From Planctomycetota bacterium (lineage in GTDB: Bacteria > Planctomycetota > UBA1135 > GCA-002686595): a stretch of 34,268 nucleotides of DNA. Each line of letters opens with the position of its first letter. The stretch's first letter is position 1. Below, one piece after another: positions 16,549-24,554 of the stretch. The notes beneath the pieces are model-generated. The model ran no database searches. It saw only the letters and a program-made list of their open reading frames with translations, and was not told where the DNA came from. Made by a program: the position numbers and the translations under genes. The stretch is from NCBI GenBank assembly GCA_029259655.1, contig JAJDET010000250.1:1-34268 (forward strand). Reading direction: 5' to 3'.

Positions 16549-16708
16549 CAAGCTTCGGTACCCGCAGAGCGCGGCTGCCCACGGGTTGTGCACACCGCCC
16601 CGCACCTCCCGCCCGTCCTGCAAGATCCGTACGAGAACCCATGGAGTCGGACACCAATCCGAGTGAGCCCGGTCTTCGATTACAATCTCGCCTCGGAGGA
16701 GATCGGCA

Positions 16709-19033
16709 ATGAAGGAGAGATGGATCGCTCTGTGCTTGCTCGCACTCGCCGCCTGCAACACGCACGACCGTGTCTGGCGCGTCAGCCCGCTCTCGGGGGA
16801 AGGGGAGAGCTCGCCGGATCGCGTCAACCTGTGGCCGCTCGCCTACCACGGCGACGAGGGGACCTCGGTCCTGTGGCCGATCTTCGACGTGGACGAGAAC
16901 GGGTTCGCGGTTCGTCCCCTCGTGTCCAGGGACCTCTCGAAGTGGAGCGTCCTCTGGCCCTGGATGAAGTGGGACACGGACACCGGCGAGGGGTGGGCCT
17001 TTCCCTACTACGACATCGAGCGCAACCGCGGCGTCTTCCCCATCGCGAACTTCGGGAAGTACAGCTGGGTCACGCTCGCCTGGTGGAAGAAGAACGACGC
17101 CGGGAAGGTCGCATCGGGCGGGCTCTTCCCGCTCGCCTACTTCGGGGACTTCTCCTACGTCGGACCCTGGTGGTCCGGCAAGAAGGGGTCCTCGTGGGGG
17201 CTCTTTCCCCTCTTCGGCAAGAACTTCGCGGGCGTGAACCACGTCGGTCCCGCGTGGTGGATCAAGGACGAAGACAGCTTCGGCCTCCTGCCGCTCTTCC
17301 ACTACGGAAACGGCGGGAAGGAGCTCGGGGTGCTGCCCTTCTACGCGCACGTCGTCGACGAGGAATCCCAGGAGCGCTACTACCTGATGGGGCTCGGGCG
17401 AACGCATCAGACGCCCACGTACCACCGCAACTGGCTGCTTCCCTTCTGGTACGACTACGCGAGCGAGAAGGCCGAGGATCAGGTCCTCTTCCCGTTCTAC
17501 TATCGCCGCGAACGACCGGAGGGAGCGCACGTCTTCACGCTCCTCGGCGATCGGCGCGAGGCGCCGGAGGGATCGTCGCTCAACCTCTATCCCCTGTGGT
17601 GGTCGAGCGCGTCGGAAGAGGCCCGCTGGAAGATGCTCCTCCCGCTGTTCTACTACAAGGACCGCGAGGGTGAGCGGACTCTCATCACGCCGCTAGGCGG
17701 TCGCGGCTGGAGCACGACCGGCAACACGCGCTACGTCAACGTGCTCGGTCCGCTCTACCACCGGAGTCGGACGGAGGACGGGAGCGAGAGTCGCACGGCG
17801 TTCCTGTGGCCGCTCTTCGAGCGGCACAAGGACGGCGACGAGACCTCGACGCGAGCCCTGCCGTTCTTCACGCACCACCGTTCCCCGGAAGGGTCGGAGA
17901 GCTGGTATGCCGCCGGACTCGGGCACCGGGCGAAGACCGAGGACTCGCGCTCGTGGCGTCTCTCCCCCCTGGCCGCGGTCTCGCGCTCGGACGACGAGGA
18001 CGCGGACGTCCCCTCACCGCTCTACTACCTCGCGCTGTACGGCCATCACGTTCAAGGCGAGGAGTCGGACCGCTACCTGTTCCCGCTCTACCGTCAGAAG
18101 AGCGATGCCCACTCGTCGGAAGCCACTTTCGTGCTCGGACTCGGCCGCTTCGCGCGCCACGGCGAGAGCCGGGCGTGGCACGTCTGGCCGCTGGCGGCCT
18201 CGTCCGACGGATACGAGACGCAGAACATCGCGCACGAGACGACTCTCTTCGGGAGAGCGCGCTGGGACAGCGGGTGGTCCTTCCACATCGGCGGTCCGTT
18301 CCTCTACGACCACGCCGAGGACGACCGCGGGGACATCCGCTGGAAGCACACGCGGCTCCTGACCTTCTTCACGCGAGACGTCAGCGACTTCGATCGAGGC
18401 CGCGTACCCGCTGCAGTCGCACCGGCCCTCGGCGATACGGTCGGGTCGGATCGGCGCGGCTTCCTCTTGGGTCTCTTCCACGACCAGAGCGCGCGACACC
18501 GCCGGTGGAAGCAAGGCGTCCTCGACGAGGAGGAGGCGAAGGAGCTCCATGAGTGGTCGTCCGACTACGACAAGTACGAGCTCGTCGTCGACGCGCGCGA
18601 CTCCGAAGCGGCTCGCGACATCCTCGCGCGCCGCGGCGTCGCGCCCGGGGAGGACGGGGACGAGGCGCTGAGTGCCGCCATCCGCGGTTTCGCGGAGGAG
18701 AACACCGAGCTGGTGACCAGCCGCGACGGCGGGATCCCGCTGCTCTACGGCTACGAGAACTCCCCGGTGAAGTCGGAGTGGTACGGCCCGCTCTGGCTCG
18801 TCCACCGCAAGAAGGACCGCGAGAGCTCGAGCACCTCCTTCCTCTACTACGGCTATCGCAGCAAGACGAAGGGCGGCAAGACGTCGCGCGACGTCTTCCC
18901 GTTCATCACGTGGGACACGACCGAGAGCGGCGAGAAGAAGACGATCTCGTTCCTCTGGCGGCTCTTCAGGTACGAGCGCGAGGGGGACCGGCGGGGCGGA
19001 TACCTCTTCTTCATCCCGTGGGGCGACGTCTAG
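16709..19033 (+). CDS. Large repeat lipoprotein with W-P-L-F type repeats
   Basis: 774 residues, with a GGAGGAG site upstream. The signal peptide ends LLALAAC (Cys16), a good lipobox. The rest is an unusual repeat array rich in Trp, Tyr and Pro: short units such as NLWPLAYHGDE, VLWPIFDVDENG, GLFPLAYFGD, GLLPLFHYGNGG, VLFPFYYRRE, NLYPLWWSS, MLLPLFYYKDREG, AFLWPLFERHKDGD and YLFPLYRQKSD, each a strand followed by an acidic or Gly turn. Units recur roughly every 20-45 residues. This suggests an extended beta structure (propeller, solenoid or beta-sheet stack) at the cell envelope. The catalytic role, if any, is unknown. Residues 600-680 form a helical insert. Confidence 0.8.
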   Translation: MKERWIALCLLALAACNTHDRVWRVSPLSGEGESSPDRVNLWPLAYHGDEGTSVLWPIFDVDENGFAVRPLVSRDLSKWSVLWPWMKWDTDTGEGWAFPYYDIERNRGVFPIANFGKYSWVTLAWWKKNDAGKVASGGLFPLAYFGDFSYVGPWWSGKKGSSWGLFPLFGKNFAGVNHVGPAWWIKDEDSFGLLPLFHYGNGGKELGVLPFYAHVVDEESQERYYLMGLGRTHQTPTYHRNWLLPFWYDYASEKAEDQVLFPFYYRRERPEGAHVFTLLGDRREAPEGSSLNLYPLWWSSASEEARWKMLLPLFYYKDREGERTLITPLGGRGWSTTGNTRYVNVLGPLYHRSRTEDGSESRTAFLWPLFERHKDGDETSTRALPFFTHHRSPEGSESWYAAGLGHRAKTEDSRSWRLSPLAAVSRSDDEDADVPSPLYYLALYGHHVQGEESDRYLFPLYRQKSDAHSSEATFVLGLGRFARHGESRAWHVWPLAASSDGYETQNIAHETTLFGRARWDSGWSFHIGGPFLYDHAEDDRGDIRWKHTRLLTFFTRDVSDFDRGRVPAAVAPALGDTVGSDRRGFLLGLFHDQSARHRRWKQGVLDEEEAKELHEWSSDYDKYELVVDARDSEAARDILARRGVAPGEDGDEALSAAIRGFAEENTELVTSRDGGIPLLYGYENSPVKSEWYGPLWLVHRKKDRESSSTSFLYYGYRSKTKGGKTSRDVFPFITWDTTESGEKKTISFLWRLFRYEREGDRRGGYLFFIPWGDV

Positions 19034-19045
19034 ATTCTAGAGGTC

Positions 19046-19150
19046 CGGCCGAAGGCCGAGCCCGGCGCGGAGTCGCGCCGTAGCCGCCCGCAGGGCATCC
19101 TTGGCGCGCGCTGATGCGCGCCAAGTCACAACCGGCCGACTTGTCGGCCG
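19046..19150. repeat. Cluster of four perfect hairpins (possible REP-like or terminator element)
   Basis: Four back-to-back inverted repeats lie between the repeat lipoprotein and the sulfatase: CGGCC-GAA-GGCCG (19046-19058), CGGCGCG-GAGT-CGCGCCG (19063-19080), CTTGGCGCGC-GCTGAT-GCGCGCCAAG (19100-19125, 10 bp) and CGGCCGAC-TT-GTCGGCCG (19133-19150). All stems are perfect. A GTAG tetranucleotide overlaps the foot of the second hairpin at 19080-19083, as in REP elements. They could end transcription of the upstream gene, form a REP/BIME-like mobile unit, or be a structured RNA. No U-tract follows. Confidence 0.55.
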
Positions 19151-19188
19151 CGTCTCTAGCCCCGCGATCGCCGGTCTCGGCGTAGGCT

Positions 19189-19210
19189 GGGGGGCTCGCC
19201 CGAGACCCCC
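19189..19210 (+). promoter_or_regulatory. Hairpin just upstream of the sulfatase start
   Basis: A G-run, CTCG, CC, CGAG, A and CCCCC (19189-19210) form a strong stem ending six bases before the ATG at 19217. It would bury the ribosome-binding region of the sulfatase mRNA, so it may hold back translation, or lie in a leader upstream of a processed start. No conventional ribosome binding site is visible. Confidence 0.35.
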
Positions 19211-19216
19211 GACGAC

Positions 19217-20536
19217 ATGATCTACACGCTCCTCCTGGCCCTCCTGGCCCCCTCTCCCGACCCTCTCCCGCCCCCCAACGTGCTGATGATCGTCGCCGAC
19301 GACCTCGGCTGGCGGGACATCGACGCGAGCATCCCGACGCCCACGATCGACGAGCTCGGGCGGCGCGGCATCACGTTCGCGAGCACGTACTCGAACCCCA
19401 ACTGCAGCCCGTCGCGCTACACGATGCTGTTCGGGCGCTACTCGCGGCGCGACGGGATCGGGAGCCTGGTGCAACCGCAGGGGTCCAACCCCGAGGACAA
19501 GAACCCCTCGTCGCCGTTCGACCGCCTCTCGATCGCGACGCTCTTCAAGGGCAAGGGATACCGCACGGCCGCCTTCGGGAAGTGGCACGTCTCGAACGGG
19601 CACAACAACGGCCTGACGATCGAGGCCCCGCGCATGCACGGGTTCGACACCTATCGCGCCGGCTCGATAACGGGCTTCGGATCGACGGGGAGCTACTCGG
19701 TCTGGACCGAGGTGAACGACGGCGTGCAGGCGCTCAGCTTCGACTACAACACGACCGTCATCACGGACAAGACGATCGATTGGTGGACGGGGACGAAGGG
19801 CCCGAAGTTCGCCTACGTGGCCTACAACGCGCCGCACGCACCCTTCCATCGTCCGCCGTCCAGCCTGCTCCCGTTCGGGTATTCCATCCCGAACACGACG
19901 CGCGGCTTCTACGAGGCCATGACCGTCGCGCTCGACACGGAGCTCGCGCGGCTCCTGATGAGCATCGACTACTCGAAGACGCTGGTCCTGTTCGTGAGCG
20001 ACAACGGTACTCCGGCTCCGGCGGCGGCCGCGGATCAGGACCCGTCCAAGATCAAGGGCTCGGTCTACGACGGCGGTGTGCGCGTCCCGATGATCGCCGT
20101 CGGGGCGGGAGTGCACTGGTCGGGCGTCGAGTGCGACGCGGTCGTCAACACGACGGACTTCATGGCGACCTTTGCGCAGTTGCTGCACGTGAAGCTCGCC
20201 CTGCCGAAGGGCTATGGCCTCGACAGCCGCAGCTTCGCCGACTGCTTCCTGGATCCGTTTCAGCCCCGGAACGCGCGGCGCTGGGTGTTCAGCGAGATCT
20301 TCTCGCCAAACGGAGACCCGTTCGGAACGAAGGGAACGCGCCGGCGCATGATCCGCAATAGCACGCACAAGCTCATGCGGAACGGAAACGCCGAGCGCTT
20401 CTTCGACATGGTCAACGATCCCGGCGAGACGACTCCGCTCGGATCCGGAGCGGGTCAAGCCGTGCTCGACATCCGTGACGAGCTGCGCAGGCAACTCGCG
20501 GAGATCGAACGCGTCGGGTGCCCTACCTGCCCGTGA
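19217..20536 (+). CDS. Sulfatase (formylglycine-dependent, cysteine type)
   Basis: 439 residues, with a short hydrophobic signal-like N-terminus (IYTLLLALLAP). The alkaline-phosphatase-superfamily sulfatase fold starts at NVLMIVADDLGW, with Ca2+-binding Asp28-Asp29. The signature NCSPSRYTML (Cys63-x-Pro-x-Arg67) is the Cys-type motif converted to formylglycine. FGKWHVSNGH, VAYNAPHAPFHRP and LFVSDNG match later active-site segments. It hydrolyses a sulfate ester; the substrate (possibly an algal sulfated glycan, by analogy with marine planctomycetes) is inferred. No maturase (FGE or anSME) is in the window. Its end overlaps the convergent alcohol dehydrogenase by 14 bases. Confidence 0.9.
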   Translation: MIYTLLLALLAPSPDPLPPPNVLMIVADDLGWRDIDASIPTPTIDELGRRGITFASTYSNPNCSPSRYTMLFGRYSRRDGIGSLVQPQGSNPEDKNPSSPFDRLSIATLFKGKGYRTAAFGKWHVSNGHNNGLTIEAPRMHGFDTYRAGSITGFGSTGSYSVWTEVNDGVQALSFDYNTTVITDKTIDWWTGTKGPKFAYVAYNAPHAPFHRPPSSLLPFGYSIPNTTRGFYEAMTVALDTELARLLMSIDYSKTLVLFVSDNGTPAPAAAADQDPSKIKGSVYDGGVRVPMIAVGAGVHWSGVECDAVVNTTDFMATFAQLLHVKLALPKGYGLDSRSFADCFLDPFQPRNARRWVFSEIFSPNGDPFGTKGTRRRMIRNSTHKLMRNGNAERFFDMVNDPGETTPLGSGAGQAVLDIRDELRRQLAEIERVGCPTCP

Positions 20537-21686
20537 TGGCGAGGACGAAGATCGAGCGCAGGTCGGCAGCATCCACCGGACGCGGGTTTCCCGCCGCGGC
20601 GGCGTCGCGCGAGGCCATCTCCCCGATCTCGTCCGCCCGAGCGTCGTCCACACCCAGCGCTGCGAGCGTCTCGGGGATCCCGAGCTCCGCGCGCAAGGCC
20701 GTTACCCACTCGAAGAAGGCGTCGAAACCGGAGCCCCCGAGCGCGAGCACGCGCGCGAGGTAGGCGCACCGCTCCTCGATCGCCTTCCGGTTGAACGCGA
20801 GCACGTAGGGCAGGACGACGGCGTTCGTGAGCCCGTGGTGCGTGTCGTACACGGCGCCGACGGGGTGGCTGATCGCGTGCACGGCGCCGAGGCCCTTTTG
20901 AAACGCAGCGGCGCCCATCGAGGCCGCCGCGAGCATTCCGGCACGCGCCTCGACGTCTCCCCCGTCCGCGAAGGCGCGCGGGAGCCAGCGCGCGACGAGT
21001 CGCATGCCCTCGACCGCGATGCCGTCGGCGAACGGGTGGAAGCCCGGTGCGCAGAAGGCCTCGAGACAGTGCACGAACGCGTCCATGCCCGTCGCCGCGG
21101 TGACGGCGGGAGGCAACCCTACGGTCAGCTCCGGATCGGAGATCACGACGGCCGGGAGCATGCGCGGGTGGAAGACGATCCTCTTGGTCGAGGTCCTCGT
21201 GTCGAGGATCACCGACGCGCGTCCGACCTCGGAACCGGTGCCGGCGGTCGTCGGGACGGCGACGACCGCCGCCATTCCGTCCGGGTCGACTCGCTTCCAG
21301 TTGTCGCCGACGTCCTCGAAGTCGAAGAGCGGGCGCGACTGTCCGACCATGAGCGCGATCGCCTTCGCTGCGTCGAGGGCGGCACCACCGCCGAACGCCA
21401 CGACGCCGTCACAGCCGCCGGCGCGGTAGGCTTCGACGCCGGTCGTGACGTCGCGCTCGACGGGGTTCTTCGCGACGTCGTGGAAGAGCTCGCTCGCCGC
21501 CAAGGTTGCGCGAGCCGCGCGCGTGATCGCGAGGTCGGCCAGGCCGGGATCAGTGACGAACAAGGGCCTGGTCATCCCGAGCTCACCGCAGGCGTCGGGG
21601 AGCTCGGCGATCCGGCCCGGACCGAAGCGCATCGCGGTCGGGTAGCTCCACGTCCCGGTCACGCTTCGAGGATCGAAGGACGTCAA
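20523..21686 (-). CDS. Iron-containing (group III) alcohol dehydrogenase
   Basis: 387 residues if translation begins at the TTG at 21686, which overlaps the aldehyde dehydrogenase stop (TTGA) and gives an N-terminus ending in TGTWSYPTAMRFGPGRI. A GTG at 21662 is the alternative. The NAD-binding part has VVAFGGGAALDAAKAIALM and VPTTAGTGSEVGRASVI. Metal ligands are in GMDAFVHCLEAF, AVHAISHPVGAVY and DTHHG, the usual Asp/His set. It interconverts an aldehyde or ketone with an alcohol using NAD(P)H. As third gene of a glutamine-synthetase-like/aldehyde-dehydrogenase operon, it probably handles an amine-derived semialdehyde such as succinic semialdehyde; that is inference. Confidence 0.87.
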   Translation of the reverse strand: MTSFDPRSVTGTWSYPTAMRFGPGRIAELPDACGELGMTRPLFVTDPGLADLAITRAARATLAASELFHDVAKNPVERDVTTGVEAYRAGGCDGVVAFGGGAALDAAKAIALMVGQSRPLFDFEDVGDNWKRVDPDGMAAVVAVPTTAGTGSEVGRASVILDTRTSTKRIVFHPRMLPAVVISDPELTVGLPPAVTAATGMDAFVHCLEAFCAPGFHPFADGIAVEGMRLVARWLPRAFADGGDVEARAGMLAAASMGAAAFQKGLGAVHAISHPVGAVYDTHHGLTNAVVLPYVLAFNRKAIEERCAYLARVLALGGSGFDAFFEWVTALRAELGIPETLAALGVDDARADEIGEMASRDAAAAGNPRPVDAADLRSIFVLAITGR

Positions 21687-23071
21687 GCGGTCCTCAGGTG
21701 GAAGGACTTCGGCCGGGTGAGCTGTTCGTATCCGACTCGCGACAGCGTGCAGCCGCGTCCGGAGTCCTTGACGCCGGTCCAGGCGAGCTCGGGATCGAGG
21801 TAGTCGCAGCGGTTCATGAACCAGGTCCCCGTGTGCACGCGCGCGCCGATCGCGAGCGCGGCCTCGGCATCCGCCGTCCAGACCGAGGCCGTGAGCCCGA
21901 AGTCGCTGTCGTTCATGAGCGCGATCGCCTGCTCGTCGGAATCCACCGGCATGATGCCGACGACGGGGCCGAAGCTCTCCTCGTGCATGACGCGCATGCG
22001 GTGGTCGACGTCGACGAGGACCTGGGGAGCGAGGTACGGCGTTCCGGCGGCGTCCGCGTCGAACACGGCGGGGTCGATCAGGGCGCGCGCGCCGAGCGAG
22101 ATCGCCTCGGTCGTCTGCTCGCGGACGAAATCGGCCGCGGCGGCCCGCACCATCGGACCGAGGTCGGTCTCGGCGTCGAGCGGACTTCCGAGCCGGTACG
22201 CGCGCGTGCGCGCGGCGAAGTCCTCGACGAAGGCGTCGAACACGCCGACGTGCACGTAGATCCGCTCGATCCCGCAGCACGACTGACCGGAGTTGAAGAA
22301 GACGCCGTCGACCAGGTTCGGCACGGCGTGCGCGAGATCGGCGTCGGCGCGCACATAGGCGGGGTCCTTCCCGCCGAGCTCGAGACCGCAGGCCGCGAAG
22401 CGCGAAGCGAGAGCGCCTTGCACGGCGTGCCCGCCGGCGACGGAGCCCGTGAACGCACAGAACGCGATCCGTGCGTCGCCGAGCATGCGCTCCACCGTAG
22501 CGTGATCGGTGTGGAGCACGGAGAAGACCCCGGAGGGCAGCCCGGCCTCCGCGAGCGCCGCGGCAAAGCGTTCGGCGCAGAGTGGCGTCTGGTGGCTGTG
22601 CTTGAGGACGACGGCGTTGCCCGCGGCGAGCGCGGGCCAGACGGAGTTGACCGCGGTCAGGTACGGGTAGTTCCAGGGCGCGAGCGCCAGCACGACGCCC
22701 AGCGGCTCACGCCGCACGAAACGCGTGAAGCCCGGGCGCACGGGCGGTACGACGTCGGCCAGCGCGTCGGGAGCCAGCGCGAGCATGGCGCGCGCGCGTT
22801 CCTCGAATCCCAGGACCTCGCCCGGCGTCTGCGACACGGGACGTCCCATCTGCCAGGTGAGCTCGAGTGCGGTCGCCTCGCGCTCGGCCACGAACGCGTC
22901 GACCGCGCGCTCGAGGACGGCGATGCGCTCGGCGAGAGGCGTGCGGCTCCAGGCGGTTCCCGCCGCGACGGCCGCGCCCAGAACGCCGTCGATCTCCCGC
23001 TCGCTCGCCAGCGGCCGCTCCGCGACCACGCTGCCGTCGATGGGCGAGACGGTCCGCTGCACGTCCGCCAT
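21683..23071 (-). CDS. NAD(P)-dependent aldehyde dehydrogenase
   Basis: 462 residues from the ATG at 23071, five bases past the upstream ligase stop. Family motifs: LALAPWNYPYLTAVNSVWPA and LAAGNAVVLKHSHQTP (cofactor binding), FCAFTGSVAGG, the general base in LELGGKDPAYV, and catalytic Cys in FNSGQSCCGIERIYVHV (Cys265 or Cys266); EESFGPVVGIMPVDS and LDPELAWTGVKDSGRG close the fold. It oxidises an aldehyde to the acid. By context it may act on gamma-glutamyl-aminobutyraldehyde or a similar amine product (PuuC-like), with the neighbouring ligase and alcohol dehydrogenase. Substrate assignment is inference. Confidence 0.9.
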   Translation of the reverse strand: MADVQRTVSPIDGSVVAERPLASEREIDGVLGAAVAAGTAWSRTPLAERIAVLERAVDAFVAEREATALELTWQMGRPVSQTPGEVLGFEERARAMLALAPDALADVVPPVRPGFTRFVRREPLGVVLALAPWNYPYLTAVNSVWPALAAGNAVVLKHSHQTPLCAERFAAALAEAGLPSGVFSVLHTDHATVERMLGDARIAFCAFTGSVAGGHAVQGALASRFAACGLELGGKDPAYVRADADLAHAVPNLVDGVFFNSGQSCCGIERIYVHVGVFDAFVEDFAARTRAYRLGSPLDAETDLGPMVRAAAADFVREQTTEAISLGARALIDPAVFDADAAGTPYLAPQVLVDVDHRMRVMHEESFGPVVGIMPVDSDEQAIALMNDSDFGLTASVWTADAEAALAIGARVHTGTWFMNRCDYLDPELAWTGVKDSGRGCTLSRVGYEQLTRPKSFHLRTA

Positions 23072-23076
23072 GACGC

Positions 23077-24438
23077 TCACGCCCGCTCGAAGTTGCGGGT
23101 GCGCTCCCAGTCGGTGACGCGCCGGTCGTACTCCGACTGCTCCCAGCGACCGGTGTGGAGGTAGTGCTCGACGACCTCGTCGCCGAAGGCTGCGCGCATA
23201 ACCTCGCTCTCCTCGAGCGCCGCGAGCGCCTCGCGCAGGGTCTTCGGCACTTCGCGCGCGTCGTCGTTCTCGTACAGGTTCCCCGAGAGTGCCGGCTCGA
23301 GCTCGAGCTCGTTCTCGATCCCGTGGAGCCCCGCCGCGATCGTCGCCGCGTAGGCGAGATAGGGGTTCACGTCGGCGCCGGGGACGCGGCACTCGACGCG
23401 CAGCCCCGGCCCGTGGCCGAGCACGCGAAAGCCGGCCGTGCGGTTGTCGAAGCTCCACGCCGAACGGGTCGGCGCGAAGGAGCCGGCCTGGAAGCGCTTG
23501 TAGGAGTTGATGTAGGGCGCGAGGAAGTAGGTCATCTCGCGCCCGCAGTGGAGCAGACCGGCGAGCCAGTGGCGGAAGAGCGGCGACATGTCGTGCGGTT
23601 CGCCGTCGGCGCAGAACAGCGGCTCATCGGTGTCCGCGCTCCAGAGCGACGAGTGCACGTGACAGCTGTTCCCGGCGAGCGTCTCGTCCCACTTCGCCAT
23701 GAAGGTCAACGCCTTGCCCTGCAGGAACGCGATCTCCTTCGCGCCGTTCTTGTAGACGACGTGGCGATCCGCCATCTCGAGCGCCTCGGCGTAGCGCAGG
23801 TTGATCTCCTCCTGGCCCGGCCCCCACTCGCCTTTCGAGAACTCGACGGGGATGCGCGCGCCCTCCATCCCGTTGCGAATGGCGCGCACGAGCCCCTCTT
23901 CCTTGGTCGTCTGGAAGACGTGGTAGTCCTCGACGTACCAGCCCGCCGTCTTCAGGTCGCGGTAGCCCTTCTCGTGCGCGGACTCGTAGGACTCGTCGAA
24001 GACGTAGAGCTCGAGCTCCGAGCCCATCTTCGCGACGTGCCCGTGCGCAGCGAGCCGCTCGATCTGGCGGCGCAGGATCGAGCGTGGTGCGTGCGGAACG
24101 AGCTCGCCCTCGTGGTTGCAGACGTCGCCGAGCACCATCGCAGTGCCCTCGAGCCAGGGCAGCCGCCGCAGCGTCCCGAGATCCGGGCGCACTGCGAAGT
24201 CGCCGTAGCCCTTGTCCCACGACGACGCCGCATATCCCGGAACGGGCTCCATGTCCATGTCGAGCGCGAGCAGGTAGTCGCACGCGTGCATCTCGTGCAC
24301 GACCGAGTCGAGGAAGAAGCGTCCCGTCACGCGCTTTCCGACGAGCCGCCCCTGCATGTCGGGGAAGCAGGCGACGACCGTGTCGATCTCGCCGCGCTCG
24401 ACCAGCTCCTCGAGCGGTGTTCCGTCGATCTCGGCCAC
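23077..24438 (-). CDS. Glutamine-synthetase-like gamma-glutamyl-amine ligase
   Basis: 453 residues; the start is a GTG at 24438. It has the catalytic glutamine synthetase core: MGSELELYVF (metal Glu), PGQEEINLRYAEAL, AKWDETLAGNSCHVHSSLW (metal His) and KRFQAGSFAPTRSAWSFDNR, then VECRVPGADVNPYLAYAATI. The NLYDLP-type adenylylation motif of type I enzymes is replaced by NLYENDD, typical of amine-specific relatives such as PuuA or GlnA3/4, which link glutamate to putrescine, spermidine, ethanolamine or isopropylamine. Co-transcription with aldehyde and alcohol dehydrogenases supports that over nitrogen assimilation. The amine oxidase and the gamma-glutamyl hydrolase expected for a full Puu pathway are absent. 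Confidence 0.85.
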   Translation of the reverse strand: MAEIDGTPLEELVERGEIDTVVACFPDMQGRLVGKRVTGRFFLDSVVHEMHACDYLLALDMDMEPVPGYAASSWDKGYGDFAVRPDLGTLRRLPWLEGTAMVLGDVCNHEGELVPHAPRSILRRQIERLAAHGHVAKMGSELELYVFDESYESAHEKGYRDLKTAGWYVEDYHVFQTTKEEGLVRAIRNGMEGARIPVEFSKGEWGPGQEEINLRYAEALEMADRHVVYKNGAKEIAFLQGKALTFMAKWDETLAGNSCHVHSSLWSADTDEPLFCADGEPHDMSPLFRHWLAGLLHCGREMTYFLAPYINSYKRFQAGSFAPTRSAWSFDNRTAGFRVLGHGPGLRVECRVPGADVNPYLAYAATIAAGLHGIENELELEPALSGNLYENDDAREVPKTLREALAALEESEVMRAAFGDEVVEHYLHTGRWEQSEYDRRVTDWERTRNFERA

Positions 24439-24502
24439 GCCTGAGATATCGGAAGGCCGGACGGAATGCCGGAGACCCTTCCGTTGATAGGGCGGGCGGC
24501 CG

Positions 24503-24540
24503 GGACCCGGACGCGGAAACCCTTTCCGGGCCGCGGGTCC
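24503..24540 (-). terminator. Two-tier hairpin downstream of the FG-GAP gene
   Basis: GGACCCG (24503-24509) pairs with CGGGTCC (24534-24540), enclosing the perfect inner hairpin CGGAAA-CCC-TTTCCG (24514-24528). It begins 15 bases past the stop of the reverse-strand FG-GAP gene. No U-tract follows, so it is a possible terminator or mRNA 3'-end stabiliser that separates this gene from the amine operon. Confidence 0.45.
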
Positions 24541-24554
24541 TTCCGCGCTCCTGT

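Noticed and set aside
15820..16708. A complete insertion sequence around the RAYT gene
   Set aside because: No terminal inverted repeats or target duplications were found by eye.
13849..16827. Long reverse-strand open frame spanning the hydrolase and transposase region
   Set aside because: It crosses two well-supported forward genes, is Arg-rich and has no recognisable motif.
19046..19150. Hairpin cluster as an integron attC site or tRNA-like element
   Set aside because: No RYYYAAC/GTTRRRY ends, no integrase and no cloverleaf features.
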